36,390 nucleotides of DNA from Avidesulfovibrio sp964369685 (GTDB lineage Bacteria > Desulfobacterota > Desulfovibrionia > Desulfovibrionales > Desulfovibrionaceae): NCBI GenBank assembly GCA_964369685.1, contig CAYJFB010000025.1:1-36390 (forward strand), given 5' to 3'. Position 1 is the first letter of the stretch; every line of letters starts with the position of its first letter. The position numbers and the translations under genes are program-made. The notes under the pieces were generated by a model. That model was not told where the DNA came from, searched no databases, and saw nothing but the letters and a program-made list of their open reading frames with translations. Shown piece after piece: positions 8,076-16,382 of the stretch.

Positions 8076-8860
8076 GTTTACACCGTTCTTTATACCCTTG
8101 GGTACAGGCGGGGATCACCCACTTGTTGTGTGATCAAGAAACAGTGACTGCGGTGCGCGAACGTGCTGTTGCCAAACCGCTCGCGGCCACGGTGACGGAA
8201 CGGACAGCACGGCAGAGTCCATCGACAACAAGCACGGTTAGGCCCCCTGTGCCGTCTCCATCTTTGCGCCAAACGACCTCCTCAGACCCACACGACACGA
8301 CAACGACACACGTACAGACAAAATCCCTTGCAACAGTGCCTCCTCCCATCGCAGATGCCGTGCCGGACGCCTTACCCAAAGCGCAATGGCCTGCCGTATG
8401 GTTACGTTGTCTGGATAAAGTGCCCACACAACCCCTTTTATTATGGAGTTACCATGGTTTGGAATGTGATTTGGGTGGACAGGCAAACGCTGAACGGCGT
8501 ATATATTTACGACGTTTATTGACAGACTTGGGCTTGCCGTCACGCAGTCATGCGTTTTGGCCTCTTGTGCCTCCGATCGATATCGTCTCGTCTGCTTCAG
8601 AAGTGCCACAGGCCTCTTTTTTTTGGAGTGGGGTTACACACTTAAAACCGCAAACAGTGATTTTTTTATGTGACACCATACCTGACACACTCCGTTTGCC
8701 GACATTGTTGCCGAATACGCCTTTGCTGTTGCATGGTCGGCGATATATGAAATTTTGTGACATTGCCCTCTTGCTTGAAGACATACAAAAACCGACAGCC
8801 GTGCGTCATCATCAACTGGTGCGCTTTCTGCAAACAGTATATCAATCATATCGTAAATAA
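8057..8860 (+). CDS. Unrecognised protein translationally coupled to coaBC
   Basis: A 267-residue protein of unknown function. The ATG at 8057 lies inside the end of coaBC in another frame, with GGAGA eight bases before it, so the two are probably coupled in translation. It has three parts: a short N-terminal region (SLGLHRSLYPWVQAGITHLL), a disordered linker of about 60 residues rich in Thr, Pro and Ser, and a folded C-terminal part of about 150 residues (AVWLRCLDKVP, LLWSYHGLECDLGG, RIYLRRLLTDLGLP, TVIFLCDTIPD, LLLHGRRYMKFCDIALLLED). The C-terminal part alternates strands and helices, like a Rossmann-type or DNA-glycosylase-like fold, but I see no diagnostic motif. No signal peptide or membrane segment. 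Confidence 0.65.
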   Translation: MALFSLGLHRSLYPWVQAGITHLLCDQETVTAVRERAVAKPLAATVTERTARQSPSTTSTVRPPVPSPSLRQTTSSDPHDTTTTHVQTKSLATVPPPIADAVPDALPKAQWPAVWLRCLDKVPTQPLLLWSYHGLECDLGGQANAERRIYLRRLLTDLGLPSRSHAFWPLVPPIDIVSSASEVPQASFFWSGVTHLKPQTVIFLCDTIPDTLRLPTLLPNTPLLLHGRRYMKFCDIALLLEDIQKPTAVRHHQLVRFLQTVYQSYRK

Positions 8861-8992
8861 CGTGGTACGTGGGGCATACAATGCTTTCCTCATGAGAGGA
8901 ATGAGGAATAGGATCAGGAAGAGGAAGAGAGAGAAACCATCTTTCTTTCACAAGAAAAAGGTGTCAGACGCTAAAGGCGTTCTATGAATGCG

Positions 8993-9931
8993 TTATGCGC
9001 GCCACGGGGGATTTTCAAAGCGTTTTCCTACCACGCTGCAAACAAGACCTATCGCTAAGTATAAGAGGGCACAAACCAACCAGACTTCATACGTCATGCG
9101 GCTGACAGCCATGATTTCAAGACTCTGGAAAGTCAGCTCCGGAAGTGAGATCAAGGCTGCCAGTGCCGAGCCTTTAAACGTAGAGATCGTTTGTCCAACA
9201 AGCGGTGAAGCCAATAACGGACGCACTTGTGGCAGAAGAATTTCATGGAGGGTTTGCCAGCGCGTAAAACCCAATGCCGCAGAAGCCTCCCACTGTGTTC
9301 GAGGAACGCTTTCAAGCGCACCGCGAACGATTTCGGCAACATACGCTCCGGTGTACAGCCCTAACGTGAGTGTTGCGGCAGTCATTCTGTCAAGTTGTCC
9401 GGGAGCAGCGTACAGCGTGCTCAGGATGCTTTGCCCCCAAGGCGGTAACCGAAAAGCCATGTCGTCTAACACCGTAAACGAAACAACCCCTCCCACAACA
9501 AAATACATCAAAAAAAGCAAAATAAGTGGTGGCGTGTTGCGAATAAGCTGTACATACATCACATACGGTGCCGCCTTAAAACCACGGGCATGAGCAAACA
9601 TCATGCCCGCACTGCCACCAAGTATAAGCGCCAAAAGCATCGCCCAAAAGCCCAAACGAAGCGTAGAGAACAAACCTTTTAATAAAAGTCCCGATTCAAA
9701 TGCAAACAATGTTTCTTCTTCGCCGGCAGGACGCAGCAAATATTCAAACAAAAGAGGCCACCGCCACCGATACTCTGCTTGCATCAATGCCTGCTCTATG
9801 AACCAATACACGCTAAGGATCGCAAAAGACAACAACACAAGGTCGGCCAAACCAAAACGGCGTGACCGTCCGTTGCTGTCAAAAGGATCCCACGAGTTCC
9901 GCTTCGTTGTAAGGCTGTCAAGGGTTCTCAT
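8993..9931 (-). CDS. Polar amino acid ABC transporter permease (HisM/GltK type)
   Basis: An inner-membrane permease of a polar amino acid importer, 312 residues. A hydrophilic start of about 20 residues precedes the helices. The family core is GLFSTLRLGFWAMLLALILGG, then YVQLIRNTPPLILLFLMYFV and the EAA loop that docks the ATPase, EASAALGFTRWQTLHEILLPQ. The loop between the first helices (about residues 55-80) is longer than usual. The ATG at 9931 begins 5 nt after the binding-protein stop, with little ribosome binding site of its own, so translation is likely coupled. A TTG at 9958 overlaps the previous gene and is less likely. No ATPase gene follows. Confidence 0.88.
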   Translation of the reverse strand: MRTLDSLTTKRNSWDPFDSNGRSRRFGLADLVLLSFAILSVYWFIEQALMQAEYRWRWPLLFEYLLRPAGEEETLFAFESGLLLKGLFSTLRLGFWAMLLALILGGSAGMMFAHARGFKAAPYVMYVQLIRNTPPLILLFLMYFVVGGVVSFTVLDDMAFRLPPWGQSILSTLYAAPGQLDRMTAATLTLGLYTGAYVAEIVRGALESVPRTQWEASAALGFTRWQTLHEILLPQVRPLLASPLVGQTISTFKGSALAALISLPELTFQSLEIMAVSRMTYEVWLVCALLYLAIGLVCSVVGKRFENPPWRA

Positions 9932-9936
9932 TGGCT

Positions 9937-10740
9937 TTATTGTACGCGAGGCAACCAATCTTGTGTTTTAAACCAGTATGTTCTGCGTTCTTTCAACCAA
10001 CCTTCTCCGTGCAGTGCGCGGATCCAGTTATCTAAAAAATTCAAAGTGTTGAGGTCGTTTCTTTTGACTGCAATGCCGATTGGTTGTGAATGCAACGAAT
10101 CGTTTGTTGGGAGAAACAAGGTCTCGGGTGCATTGAGTGCTTCAAAGGTTGGGAGAGGTTCTGAGGTGAAGAAGATGTGTGCACGACCGTTGAGAACATC
10201 TTGTACGGCAGGGGCTTCATCGTCAAAAAATCTATATGTGGCGTTGGGCAGTAAGTTTTTGGCGGGCACAACGGCACTGCTTCCTGTACGCAAAGCAACG
10301 ATCACATTGGGATTATTATAGTCTGTGGGGAATGTGAGTGTTGCGGCTTTTTCTTTGTTCGCCACGGCACCGATTTCGGCTTGATCGTAAGGTATGCTAA
10401 AATTGACTTTAAGGTTACGTTCAGGGGTGCTGCTCATGCCGCCGATAATCATGTCAAACTTTCCTGCCAAGAGAGCAGGGATAATGCCGGACCAGCGTGT
10501 CGGCACCAGTTGTAATTCAACATCAAGATCTTGAGCCAAACGTTCTGCGACGTCAACTTCAAAGCCAATAAATTTTCCGTCTTTATCCTGCATTGCCCAA
10601 GGGACAAATGAAGAAAATCCCACACGTAAAACACCGCGTTTCACTACTTCATCAATCGTTGAAGGCATTTCTGCTCTGAGGGGTTGTACTGTCAACAATG
10701 TCCATAAACACAATCCTAAAAACATTACGGCACGTTTCAT
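9937..10740 (-). CDS. Periplasmic amino acid-binding protein
   Basis: The binding protein of a polar amino acid ABC importer (SBP_bac_3 family), 267 residues. It has a signal peptide (KRAVMFLGLCLWTLLTVQPLRA) cleaved near residue 23. The mature protein shows RGVLRVGFSSFVPWAMQDKDGKFIGFEVDVAERLA, the GKFDMIIGGMSSTPERNLKVNFSIPY ligand-contact block and ALRTGSSAV in lobe 2. The GGMSxTPER arginine normally binds the ligand carboxylate. The ATG at 10740 follows AAGGAT. It sits directly ahead of the permease gene; the ligand cannot be named. Confidence 0.9.
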   Translation of the reverse strand: MKRAVMFLGLCLWTLLTVQPLRAEMPSTIDEVVKRGVLRVGFSSFVPWAMQDKDGKFIGFEVDVAERLAQDLDVELQLVPTRWSGIIPALLAGKFDMIIGGMSSTPERNLKVNFSIPYDQAEIGAVANKEKAATLTFPTDYNNPNVIVALRTGSSAVVPAKNLLPNATYRFFDDEAPAVQDVLNGRAHIFFTSEPLPTFEALNAPETLFLPTNDSLHSQPIGIAVKRNDLNTLNFLDNWIRALHGEGWLKERRTYWFKTQDWLPRVQ

Positions 10741-10803
10741 GGTTCATCCTTGTGTGTTTGTTTGACAACGCCTGAGAACTGTATTAATGCGTTGTTTTTG
10801 TTG

Positions 10804-10841
10804 AAAAAAGAATGATTCTTTTTGGCAGGATTCATTCTTTT
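10804..10841 (-). terminator. Intrinsic terminator of the small membrane protein gene
   Basis: Arms 10832-10841 and 10806-10815 pair over 10 bp and the second arm runs into six Ts on the minus strand. The first arm overlaps the gene's own stop codon (10832-10834). The loop is 16 nt. The stem is AT-rich. Confidence 0.5.
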
Positions 10842-11107
10842 GGTTGTGTCTGTTCCGGCATTTCTTGTGAGGGGTTCATGTGTCGAAAACGCCATGTATC
10901 ACGTAAAATCATGGCTGCGTCATTGATAAAAGGTAAGTCGTTATAGTATAATGCGCCGACAGGAATATCGTTTTCTTCAGCCGTTTGGAAAAAGTGTTGA
11001 TGAATAGGGCTGTACGAAACCCAAAAAGGTGTAAAAACAAACAAAAAAAACCAACCAAAAACAAAAAAAGCGATCAGTTTAAGCCAACCGACAACCTTTT
11101 TTTGCAT
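10832..11107 (-). CDS. Small membrane-anchored protein, unknown function
   Basis: A 91-residue protein with one N-terminal transmembrane helix (about residues 8-28, LKLIAFFVFGWFFLFVFTPFWV) after a short basic start, and a polar C-terminal part of 60 residues with SPIHQHFFQTAEENDIPVGALYYNDLP. An AAGGGG site sits before the ATG at 11107. By the positive-inside rule the soluble part faces the periplasm. I do not recognise a family. Its own terminator suggests it is transcribed alone, upstream of the ABC pair. Confidence 0.6.
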   Translation of the reverse strand: MQKKVVGWLKLIAFFVFGWFFLFVFTPFWVSYSPIHQHFFQTAEENDIPVGALYYNDLPFINDAAMILRDTWRFRHMNPSQEMPEQTQPKE

Positions 11108-11376
11108 GTTTCACCCCTTTATTTTGATATCGTCAAGGACTGCAAAAGACTGTAAAAAAGTATACAGTGCCGCATGCTTCGATTCATGTAAATATATGAA
11201 AAATACTGCAACAATGATAAAAACTTTGTGAAGGATAGCGAAAAGGATTGCAAAAAGAAAGTCTTTTCGTTTTTATTTTTTTCTGAACGTCTTGTTTTTG
11301 TTGGGGCTCTTCGTATATTCTATTTTTTATATTGAATCGTTTTGAAGTCTTTTTATTTGAGACAGTTTGATTTTGT

Positions 11377-12663
11377 TCACGGCTTTGAAGCGTGTTTTTC
11401 TTTGTACATGGCTTTATCGGCAATGGTTATGAGTTCATTGAGGTTACTACTGTCTTGCGGACAAAAAGCATAGCCGATGCTCACTCCGATTTCTATCCTG
11501 TGTGTATCAATAACAAACACTTGTTGTGAGATTTTTTGTATGCGTTTTTTTATTTGCAGGATATCTTTTTCACTGATTTGTTCATTAATAATAAGTAAAA
11601 ATTCGTCTCCGCCCATACGCACAATGGGAGTGCCTTTTTTGAGGTTATGTTTGAGTCTGTCAACATAGCTGATTAAAAGTTTATCGCCGATTTCATGACC
11701 GTATGTGTCGTTGACGGGTTTAAATTTATTGAGGTCGAGAAATAAGAGACAAAAAGTGTTATCAAAGACATATTCTTCTAAAAAAGAACGGGTATATGAA
11801 TCTGTCAGTTTATCTTTAACGAGTTGCTGTTTATACAGTTTATTATGTTTTTCAAAATAGCCGAGGATATGGTATAACACCGTTGCCGCTGCAAGAAGCA
11901 GGCATAACAGACCCAATGCATAGTATAAAGCAGATGAAAAAACCTGTGGTCTGTAGATAGAAAGGCGCCATGTGCTGTTATATAAATCAAAATCAATATA
12001 TGAATCTTTTGTTATGTCAAAGTCACTGCTTTGTACAATTGGAGTGGGTTTATCTTGATAAAGCCCCAGTAAGCTGCATTGATAGTTCAACTCTTGCACA
12101 TTCAGTAAACCCGTTACATCAAGAAAGGTCGGTGATTCCAGGACAAGGCTGATAAATCCCCAAAAATGTTCTTTTCCGTCATTTTGGGTAAATATGGGAT
12201 TACGAATGACTATGGCTGTTTTTGTGCCGTTGGGCAAAGAATAGGGGCCGGTAATTGTTGTTTTTTTGTTTTTTATGGCTTTTTTCGAGTCAATGTTGGT
12301 CAGCGGAGAGGTTATGACATCGCGGCCGAGTGCCTGCTCATTTCCTTGAAGAGGGTAAATATATGTATTGATGCCGTTGGGGGAATAGAGAATGGCAATA
12401 TGTTTTTTAGGATCAAACATGATTTCTGCAAACGCATTGAACTCTTGAAGGGAAAGTGTTCTTTTTATATTCTTGTTTAATCGTTCAAATCCGGCAATCG
12501 GTTGGGCAACAGAGGCAAGAACAAGCTTGATGCGTTCTGCATAGCTTTGTTTTAAGACATTGTTTCTGGAAATTTCTGTTTTTATACTGCTTTGATAATA
12601 GAAAAAAGCAGTTAAACAGCTTGTCAGAATCAGTAACACATAAATCGGTTTGGAACATCGCAT
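11377..12663 (-). CDS. Membrane-bound diguanylate cyclase (GGDEF)
   Basis: Makes the second messenger c-di-GMP from two GTP at the inner membrane; 428 residues. There is an N-terminal helix (IYVLLILTSCLTAFFYY), a periplasmic sensor of about 210 residues, a second helix near residues 245-265 (YYALGLLCLLLAAATVLYHILG) and a cytosolic GGDEF domain. The active site RMGGDEF is intact (GGDEF at residues 351-355), along with LFLDLNKFKPVNDTYGHEIGD. The usual inhibitory RxxD site ahead of it reads KKGT, so product inhibition at that site is unlikely. The sensor does not match a domain I can name. The ATG at 12663 has only AAGG upstream. Confidence 0.9.
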   Translation of the reverse strand: MRCSKPIYVLLILTSCLTAFFYYQSSIKTEISRNNVLKQSYAERIKLVLASVAQPIAGFERLNKNIKRTLSLQEFNAFAEIMFDPKKHIAILYSPNGINTYIYPLQGNEQALGRDVITSPLTNIDSKKAIKNKKTTITGPYSLPNGTKTAIVIRNPIFTQNDGKEHFWGFISLVLESPTFLDVTGLLNVQELNYQCSLLGLYQDKPTPIVQSSDFDITKDSYIDFDLYNSTWRLSIYRPQVFSSALYYALGLLCLLLAAATVLYHILGYFEKHNKLYKQQLVKDKLTDSYTRSFLEEYVFDNTFCLLFLDLNKFKPVNDTYGHEIGDKLLISYVDRLKHNLKKGTPIVRMGGDEFLLIINEQISEKDILQIKKRIQKISQQVFVIDTHRIEIGVSIGYAFCPQDSSNLNELITIADKAMYKEKHASKP

Positions 12664-12802
12664 ACATTTAAAGCCTTATTGTATTGAGCGTCATGCATTT
12701 GATATATGGTTTGTTAACGCTTTTTGCTGTGACAAAGAGGCCGCACTGAAAAAACGTGTGTTTGATTTTCTATGCAATATTTATACAAATTTTATACAAA
12801 CT

Positions 12803-13441
12803 TTATATAAAAAGTGTTGGATATACGTGTTTTTCAACCCAATCTTGTGCGCTTATGTGACCGTGTTGATCCTGTTCAAATGCGTCTGCTTCGTCGAGAC
12901 CGCGCAAAAGCAAAGGAGGTTGCGGGGTGAAAGCCATGTGTTGTAAAAAAGAGCGCAGAATCAATCCCGAAGCTTCAAAGAGTCGTTCACCTTGGGTTCG
13001 TGCGGCAGTGCAGGCATAGTATGCGGGACGGTGTTGTGAAGGCGTTTGTAAAACACCGCGTGTGCGCGCTTCCCAAATCATTTGTGCACGATCAATCAAT
13101 ATTTTACATTGTGCCGGTGGCCCATAAAAATAGACAGGTGCAATCACAATCAATGCTTGTGCCTGAAAGAGGCGTCGCAGTAATGCGCTCCCTTCGTCAT
13201 TCTTTTGTTTGTCAAAAGAACAACACATTGGATTTTTTGAACAAAACCCACACGCAACACACGCTGCAACCCGATAGTCACGCAGTGTTAAAGAGGCTAA
13301 GGACCACGTTGTATCGCACGCTTCTATCATGGGCGTCAGCATCTTTTTTAAAAACGCTGCCAAGGCCTGACCGTTACCGCATCGTGGGCTTGTCGATAAA
13401 ATGACGAGTTCGTTATTGATAGTGTGTATCCTTTTTTTCAA
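12803..13441 (-). CDS. NADPH-dependent FMN reductase / iron-sulfur flavoprotein family
   Basis: A cytosolic flavodoxin-fold protein of about 212 residues. The FMN phosphate loop is VILSTSPRCGNGQALAAFL. A cysteine cluster follows, CVACGFCSKNPMCC, like the compact cysteine motif of iron-sulfur flavoproteins of anaerobes. Then come IVIAPVYFYGPPAQCKILIDRAQMIWE and a C-terminal alpha/beta half. Such proteins pass electrons to small substrates; the partner is unknown. The start is uncertain: TTG at 13441 is the only in-frame candidate that keeps the first strand, and AAAGGA lies after it rather than before it. Confidence 0.75.
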   Translation of the reverse strand: MKKRIHTINNELVILSTSPRCGNGQALAAFLKKMLTPMIEACDTTWSLASLTLRDYRVAACVACGFCSKNPMCCSFDKQKNDEGSALLRRLFQAQALIVIAPVYFYGPPAQCKILIDRAQMIWEARTRGVLQTPSQHRPAYYACTAARTQGERLFEASGLILRSFLQHMAFTPQPPLLLRGLDEADAFEQDQHGHISAQDWVEKHVYPTLFI

Positions 13442-13486
13442 TGAACGCTTTTGATTATGTTTGAATCCGTTCTTTTTTTCTCAAGT

Positions 13487-13574
13487 CGTTCTGTTTTGAT
13501 TTTTCTTTTTTCTGAGCGTCTTTTTGTTAAAAGTCAATTGAACCTAAAAATAATTAAAAAATCAAAACAGAACG
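13487..13574. repeat. 18-bp perfect inverted repeat with 52-nt spacer
   Basis: Arms 13487-13504 and 13557-13574 are exact reverse complements. The right arm ends four bases from the putP stop and is followed on the plus strand by five Ts. On the minus strand it lies between putP and the flavoprotein gene. It may be a terminator for putP or part of the flavoprotein promoter. Confidence 0.6.
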
Positions 13575-13577
13575 TTT

Positions 13578-15083
13578 TTAATCGTTGCAGCTTCTGTAGG
13601 AATCAAATTCTGTATAAATTTCTTCAGAAGGTTCTTTATCCATTAAGCTGATAAGCCAAATGGATAAAGCCGATAATAGAAAACCGGGTACAATTTCATA
13701 GAGTGATGCAAATATTGATGTGGGGTAGATGTCACCAAGTTGTGTCCAGATAATTGTTGTAAGCCCACCCACAACGATGCCGGCTAAAGCGCCGTTGCGT
13801 GTGGCTCTGCGCCAGAATAAAGAAAAGAGAACCAACGGCCCAAATGTTGCGCCAAAGCCTGCCCACGCGTACTCCACAAGCCCAAGAACCGTATTGTTCG
13901 GATTGATTGCCAACATGCCGGCAATGAGCGCAACGAGAATGACTGTGATGCGCGAAACCCAAAGAAGTTCAACTTTTGAAGCATTTTTACGGATTTTTAC
14001 ACGATAAAAATCTTCCGTGATGGCCGATGCCGTGACAAGCAGTTGTGAATCCGCTGTACTCATAATTGCTGCAAGAATTGCAGAAAGCAGAATGCCTGCT
14101 ATAAATGTCGGGAAAATAGCAAGTGCCATTGTTATATAGACAGTTTCCCCCGAGCTTTCCATAAGTTCTGCCGTTTCAGGTAAAAACACACGCCCCGACA
14201 TGCCGATAAACACAGCCGCAGTCAGCGAGATAACAACCCAAATTGTAGCAATTTTTCGAGACTTTTTAACGGCTTCAGGTGAAGCAATGCCCATAAATCG
14301 AATCAAGATATGCGGTTGACCAAAATAGCCGATGCCCCATGCGAGCAAAGAAACAATTGAAATAAATGTCAGAGGAACACCGCTGTCGTCGACCAAAAAG
14401 TGTAACATGTTGGGATTGAGGGTTTCAACTCGAGCAAGAAAATCGCCAAAACCCCCCATAGAAGAAATGGCAACCGCAGGCACTGTCAACACGGCAAAAA
14501 ACATCAAAATACCTTGGACAAAATCTGTCCAACACACAGCAAAAAAACCGCCGGCAAAAGTATACGAAATAACAACAGCAAGTCCCAAAGCAAGAGACAG
14601 AGAATAAGACATGCCAAAAACCGAAGAAAAAAGCTTTGCTGCGGCCACAAAGCCGCTTGCCGTATAGAAGAGGAAAAAAACAAGAATAAATACGGCACTG
14701 ATAATGGATAAAAGGCCTGATGTGTCTCTGAATCGGTTAGAAAAATATTGTGGTATTGTGATAGAATTGTTTGCAACTTTTGTGTATTGACGAAGCGGTT
14801 TGGCAACAAGCAACCAATTTAAATACGTGCCGAACGCAAGCCCCACTCCAATCCATGAAGCAGATAAGCCTGAAATATATGCCGCTCCCGGCAGTCCCAT
14901 GAGAAGCCAACCCGACATGTCAGAGGCTTGAGCAGACATGGACGTTACCCAAGACCCAAGCTTTCTGCCACCAAGAAAATATTCATCCGTTGAGGTTGTT
15001 TTACCATAAAAATAAACACCTATACCGATCATAAAACAAAGGTACACAACAAAAGAAAACATAATTGTAAAACCAATATTCAT
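13578..15083 (-). CDS. putP: Sodium/proline symporter (PutP, SSS family)
   Basis: A 501-residue inner-membrane symporter of the solute:sodium symporter family, expected 13 helices, near the family's normal length. PutP-type marks are DEYFLGGRKLGSWVTSMSAQASDMSGWLLMGLPGAAY, with the sodium-site residues of helix 1, then TIPQYFSNRF, FVQGILMFFAVL, GYFGQPHILIRFMGI and ILLSAILAAIMSTADSQLLVTASAITEDFY. The MSTADSQL block is typical of proline carriers, so proline is the likely substrate, though pantothenate-type members look similar. The ATG at 15083 follows GAGGTG. It is divergent from the amino acid ABC operon. Confidence 0.88.
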   Translation of the reverse strand: MNIGFTIMFSFVVYLCFMIGIGVYFYGKTTSTDEYFLGGRKLGSWVTSMSAQASDMSGWLLMGLPGAAYISGLSASWIGVGLAFGTYLNWLLVAKPLRQYTKVANNSITIPQYFSNRFRDTSGLLSIISAVFILVFFLFYTASGFVAAAKLFSSVFGMSYSLSLALGLAVVISYTFAGGFFAVCWTDFVQGILMFFAVLTVPAVAISSMGGFGDFLARVETLNPNMLHFLVDDSGVPLTFISIVSLLAWGIGYFGQPHILIRFMGIASPEAVKKSRKIATIWVVISLTAAVFIGMSGRVFLPETAELMESSGETVYITMALAIFPTFIAGILLSAILAAIMSTADSQLLVTASAITEDFYRVKIRKNASKVELLWVSRITVILVALIAGMLAINPNNTVLGLVEYAWAGFGATFGPLVLFSLFWRRATRNGALAGIVVGGLTTIIWTQLGDIYPTSIFASLYEIVPGFLLSALSIWLISLMDKEPSEEIYTEFDSYRSCND

Positions 15084-15376
15084 AAAAATTCACCTCAATC
15101 TGTCGTCGAATACGGCAGCCTTTTCTTTTACATGCGAAAAATATCGAGACGAGTGTATACTTGTTTTTTTTAGATAAATCAAGGAAAAAGCTCTCTCAAA
15201 GGCATCCTCACGCCGGAGAAGAGGTGTCGTCAAAGCACAAAGGCCGCCTCAGTTGTTCTTTGTATTATTGTGTTTTATATAATTATCTATATATAAAAGC
15301 CTTAATAACACTCTCTAATAATGCATTTCCAAAAAATGACAACAGGCGAAGACTTGCGAGAAAAGTTTTTTTTTGC
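15084..15376. other. Divergent intergenic region between putP and the ABC operon
   Basis: This holds the putP promoter side. I see a bulged 8-bp stem (15201-15209 with 15221-15228) and a 9-bp AT-only palindrome, TTTTATATA with TATATAAAA (15273-15281, 15290-15298). The middle, about 15185-15265, is GC-richer than its surroundings and might be transcribed, but it fits no riboswitch class I can recall. Confidence 0.4.
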
Positions 15377-15382
15377 TAAAAT
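15354..15382 (+). promoter_or_regulatory. Predicted sigma70-type promoter of the amino acid ABC operon
   Basis: TTGCGA (15354-15359) and TAAAAT (15377-15382) are separated by 17 nt. Transcription should start near 15389, giving a leader of about 120 nt before the start codon at 15510. Confidence 0.55.
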
Positions 15383-15387
15383 AGTCA

Positions 15388-15495
15388 GTTGTTTAAAAAG
15401 AGTCGATAGCGGCTATGTATTGTGTACGGGTGCTTTTGCAATCCTAAAAGAGCATTATTCTTTAAACGGTGCTCCAAACAAAGTATTTTAACAAC
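15388..15495 (+). promoter_or_regulatory. Structured 5' leader of the amino acid ABC operon
   Basis: The first bases of the predicted transcript (15388-15398) pair with 15486-15495, just before the ribosome binding site at 15500, over 10 bp with one bulged base. GTTTAAA at 15391-15397 can instead pair with TTTAAAC further in, giving an alternative fold. This could be cis-regulation; no known class recognised. Confidence 0.35.
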
Positions 15496-15509
15496 TTTTG
15501 AGGATTCCG

Positions 15510-16259
15510 ATGAAAAAAACGTTTTTATTTTCTTTCATTTGTTTTTTGTTTACCGTGTTCTTGTTACCAACCATGAGCTTTGCAGAAAAAAGCTATATCA
15601 ACGGTATTGATGCCAATTATCCGCCTTTTGGCTATGTTGATGCCAAAGGCAATCCTTCAGGGTTTGATGTGGATTCCATGAACTGGATTGCCAATAAAAT
15701 GGGTTTCACAGTCACTCATCAACCCATGGATTGGGACGGCATCATTCCTGCTTTGGTAGCGAACAAAATTGATATGGTGTGTTCGGGTATGAGTGTCAGT
15801 CCCGAACGGCAAAAACGTGTGACCTTTTCTGATCCTTATTGGACGATTCGTAAAGTCTACCTGACCAGAGCCGACTCTGACCTCACACAAGATGATATTG
15901 TGAACGGTAAAAAAATGGTCGGTGTGCAACGCGGCACCAACGAGGCAGAATTGATGCAAAAAGCTTTGGAAAATAAGCAAGCCAACTTTACCCTGCGTTT
16001 TTATGATTCAGGCCCCATGGCTATTGAAGATCTGGTGAACGGACGTATTGAGGCTGTCGGCCTTGACAGCGCTCCCGCCAATGACGCCATTCGTAAAGGG
16101 AAGCCCGTAAAACTGGCAGGCGATTTTGGTGTTGAAGACAATTTTGCCGTGGCGACACGTCATGAAGACGCTGAATTGCGTAAGCTGATTAATGAAGGCT
16201 ACAAACTGTTGATGGCCGATCCTTATTGGGAAGAGTTGCAAAATAAATATTTGAAATAA
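15510..16259 (+). CDS. Periplasmic amino acid-binding protein of a complete ABC importer
   Basis: Periplasmic ligand-binding protein, SBP_bac_3 family, 249 residues. The signal peptide (KKTFLFSFICFLFTVFLLPTMSFA) is cleaved near residue 25. The mature protein starts with INGIDANYPPFGYVDAKGNPSGFDVDSMNWIA. The ligand-contact block is ALVANKIDMVCSGMSVSPERQKRVTFSDPYW, with the carboxylate-binding arginine in SPER; lobe 2 has VGVQRGTNEA and GLDSAPANDAI. The ATG at 15510 is chosen because GAGGAT lies at 15500-15505; a TTG at 15498 overlaps that site. It is the first gene of a four-gene operon. The exact amino acid is not decided by sequence. Confidence 0.92.
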   Translation: MKKTFLFSFICFLFTVFLLPTMSFAEKSYINGIDANYPPFGYVDAKGNPSGFDVDSMNWIANKMGFTVTHQPMDWDGIIPALVANKIDMVCSGMSVSPERQKRVTFSDPYWTIRKVYLTRADSDLTQDDIVNGKKMVGVQRGTNEAELMQKALENKQANFTLRFYDSGPMAIEDLVNGRIEAVGLDSAPANDAIRKGKPVKLAGDFGVEDNFAVATRHEDAELRKLINEGYKLLMADPYWEELQNKYLK

Positions 16260-16263
16260 TTTT

Positions 16264-16308
16264 TTCTGTGCGGATGTCATCGCCTTTGTTTTTGACATCC
16301 GCACAGAA
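16264..16308 (+). terminator. Perfect 16-bp intercistronic hairpin
   Basis: Arms 16264-16279 and 16293-16308 pair perfectly, with a 13-nt loop, five bases after the binding-protein stop codon. No T-tract follows. Such hairpins commonly stabilise the upstream message or thin out the downstream part, giving more binding protein than permease. Confidence 0.7.
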
Positions 16309-16382
16309 TGAATGGCACATGTTGTTGCCTTTTTTCATGTCTCCTGCCAACTCAGCACACCGTCACAGCAATCGAGAACATC

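Noticed and set aside
15175..15265. Glycine, lysine or THF riboswitch between putP and the ABC operon
   Set aside because: I compared the conserved cores from memory and none fits; only a simple hairpin is supported.
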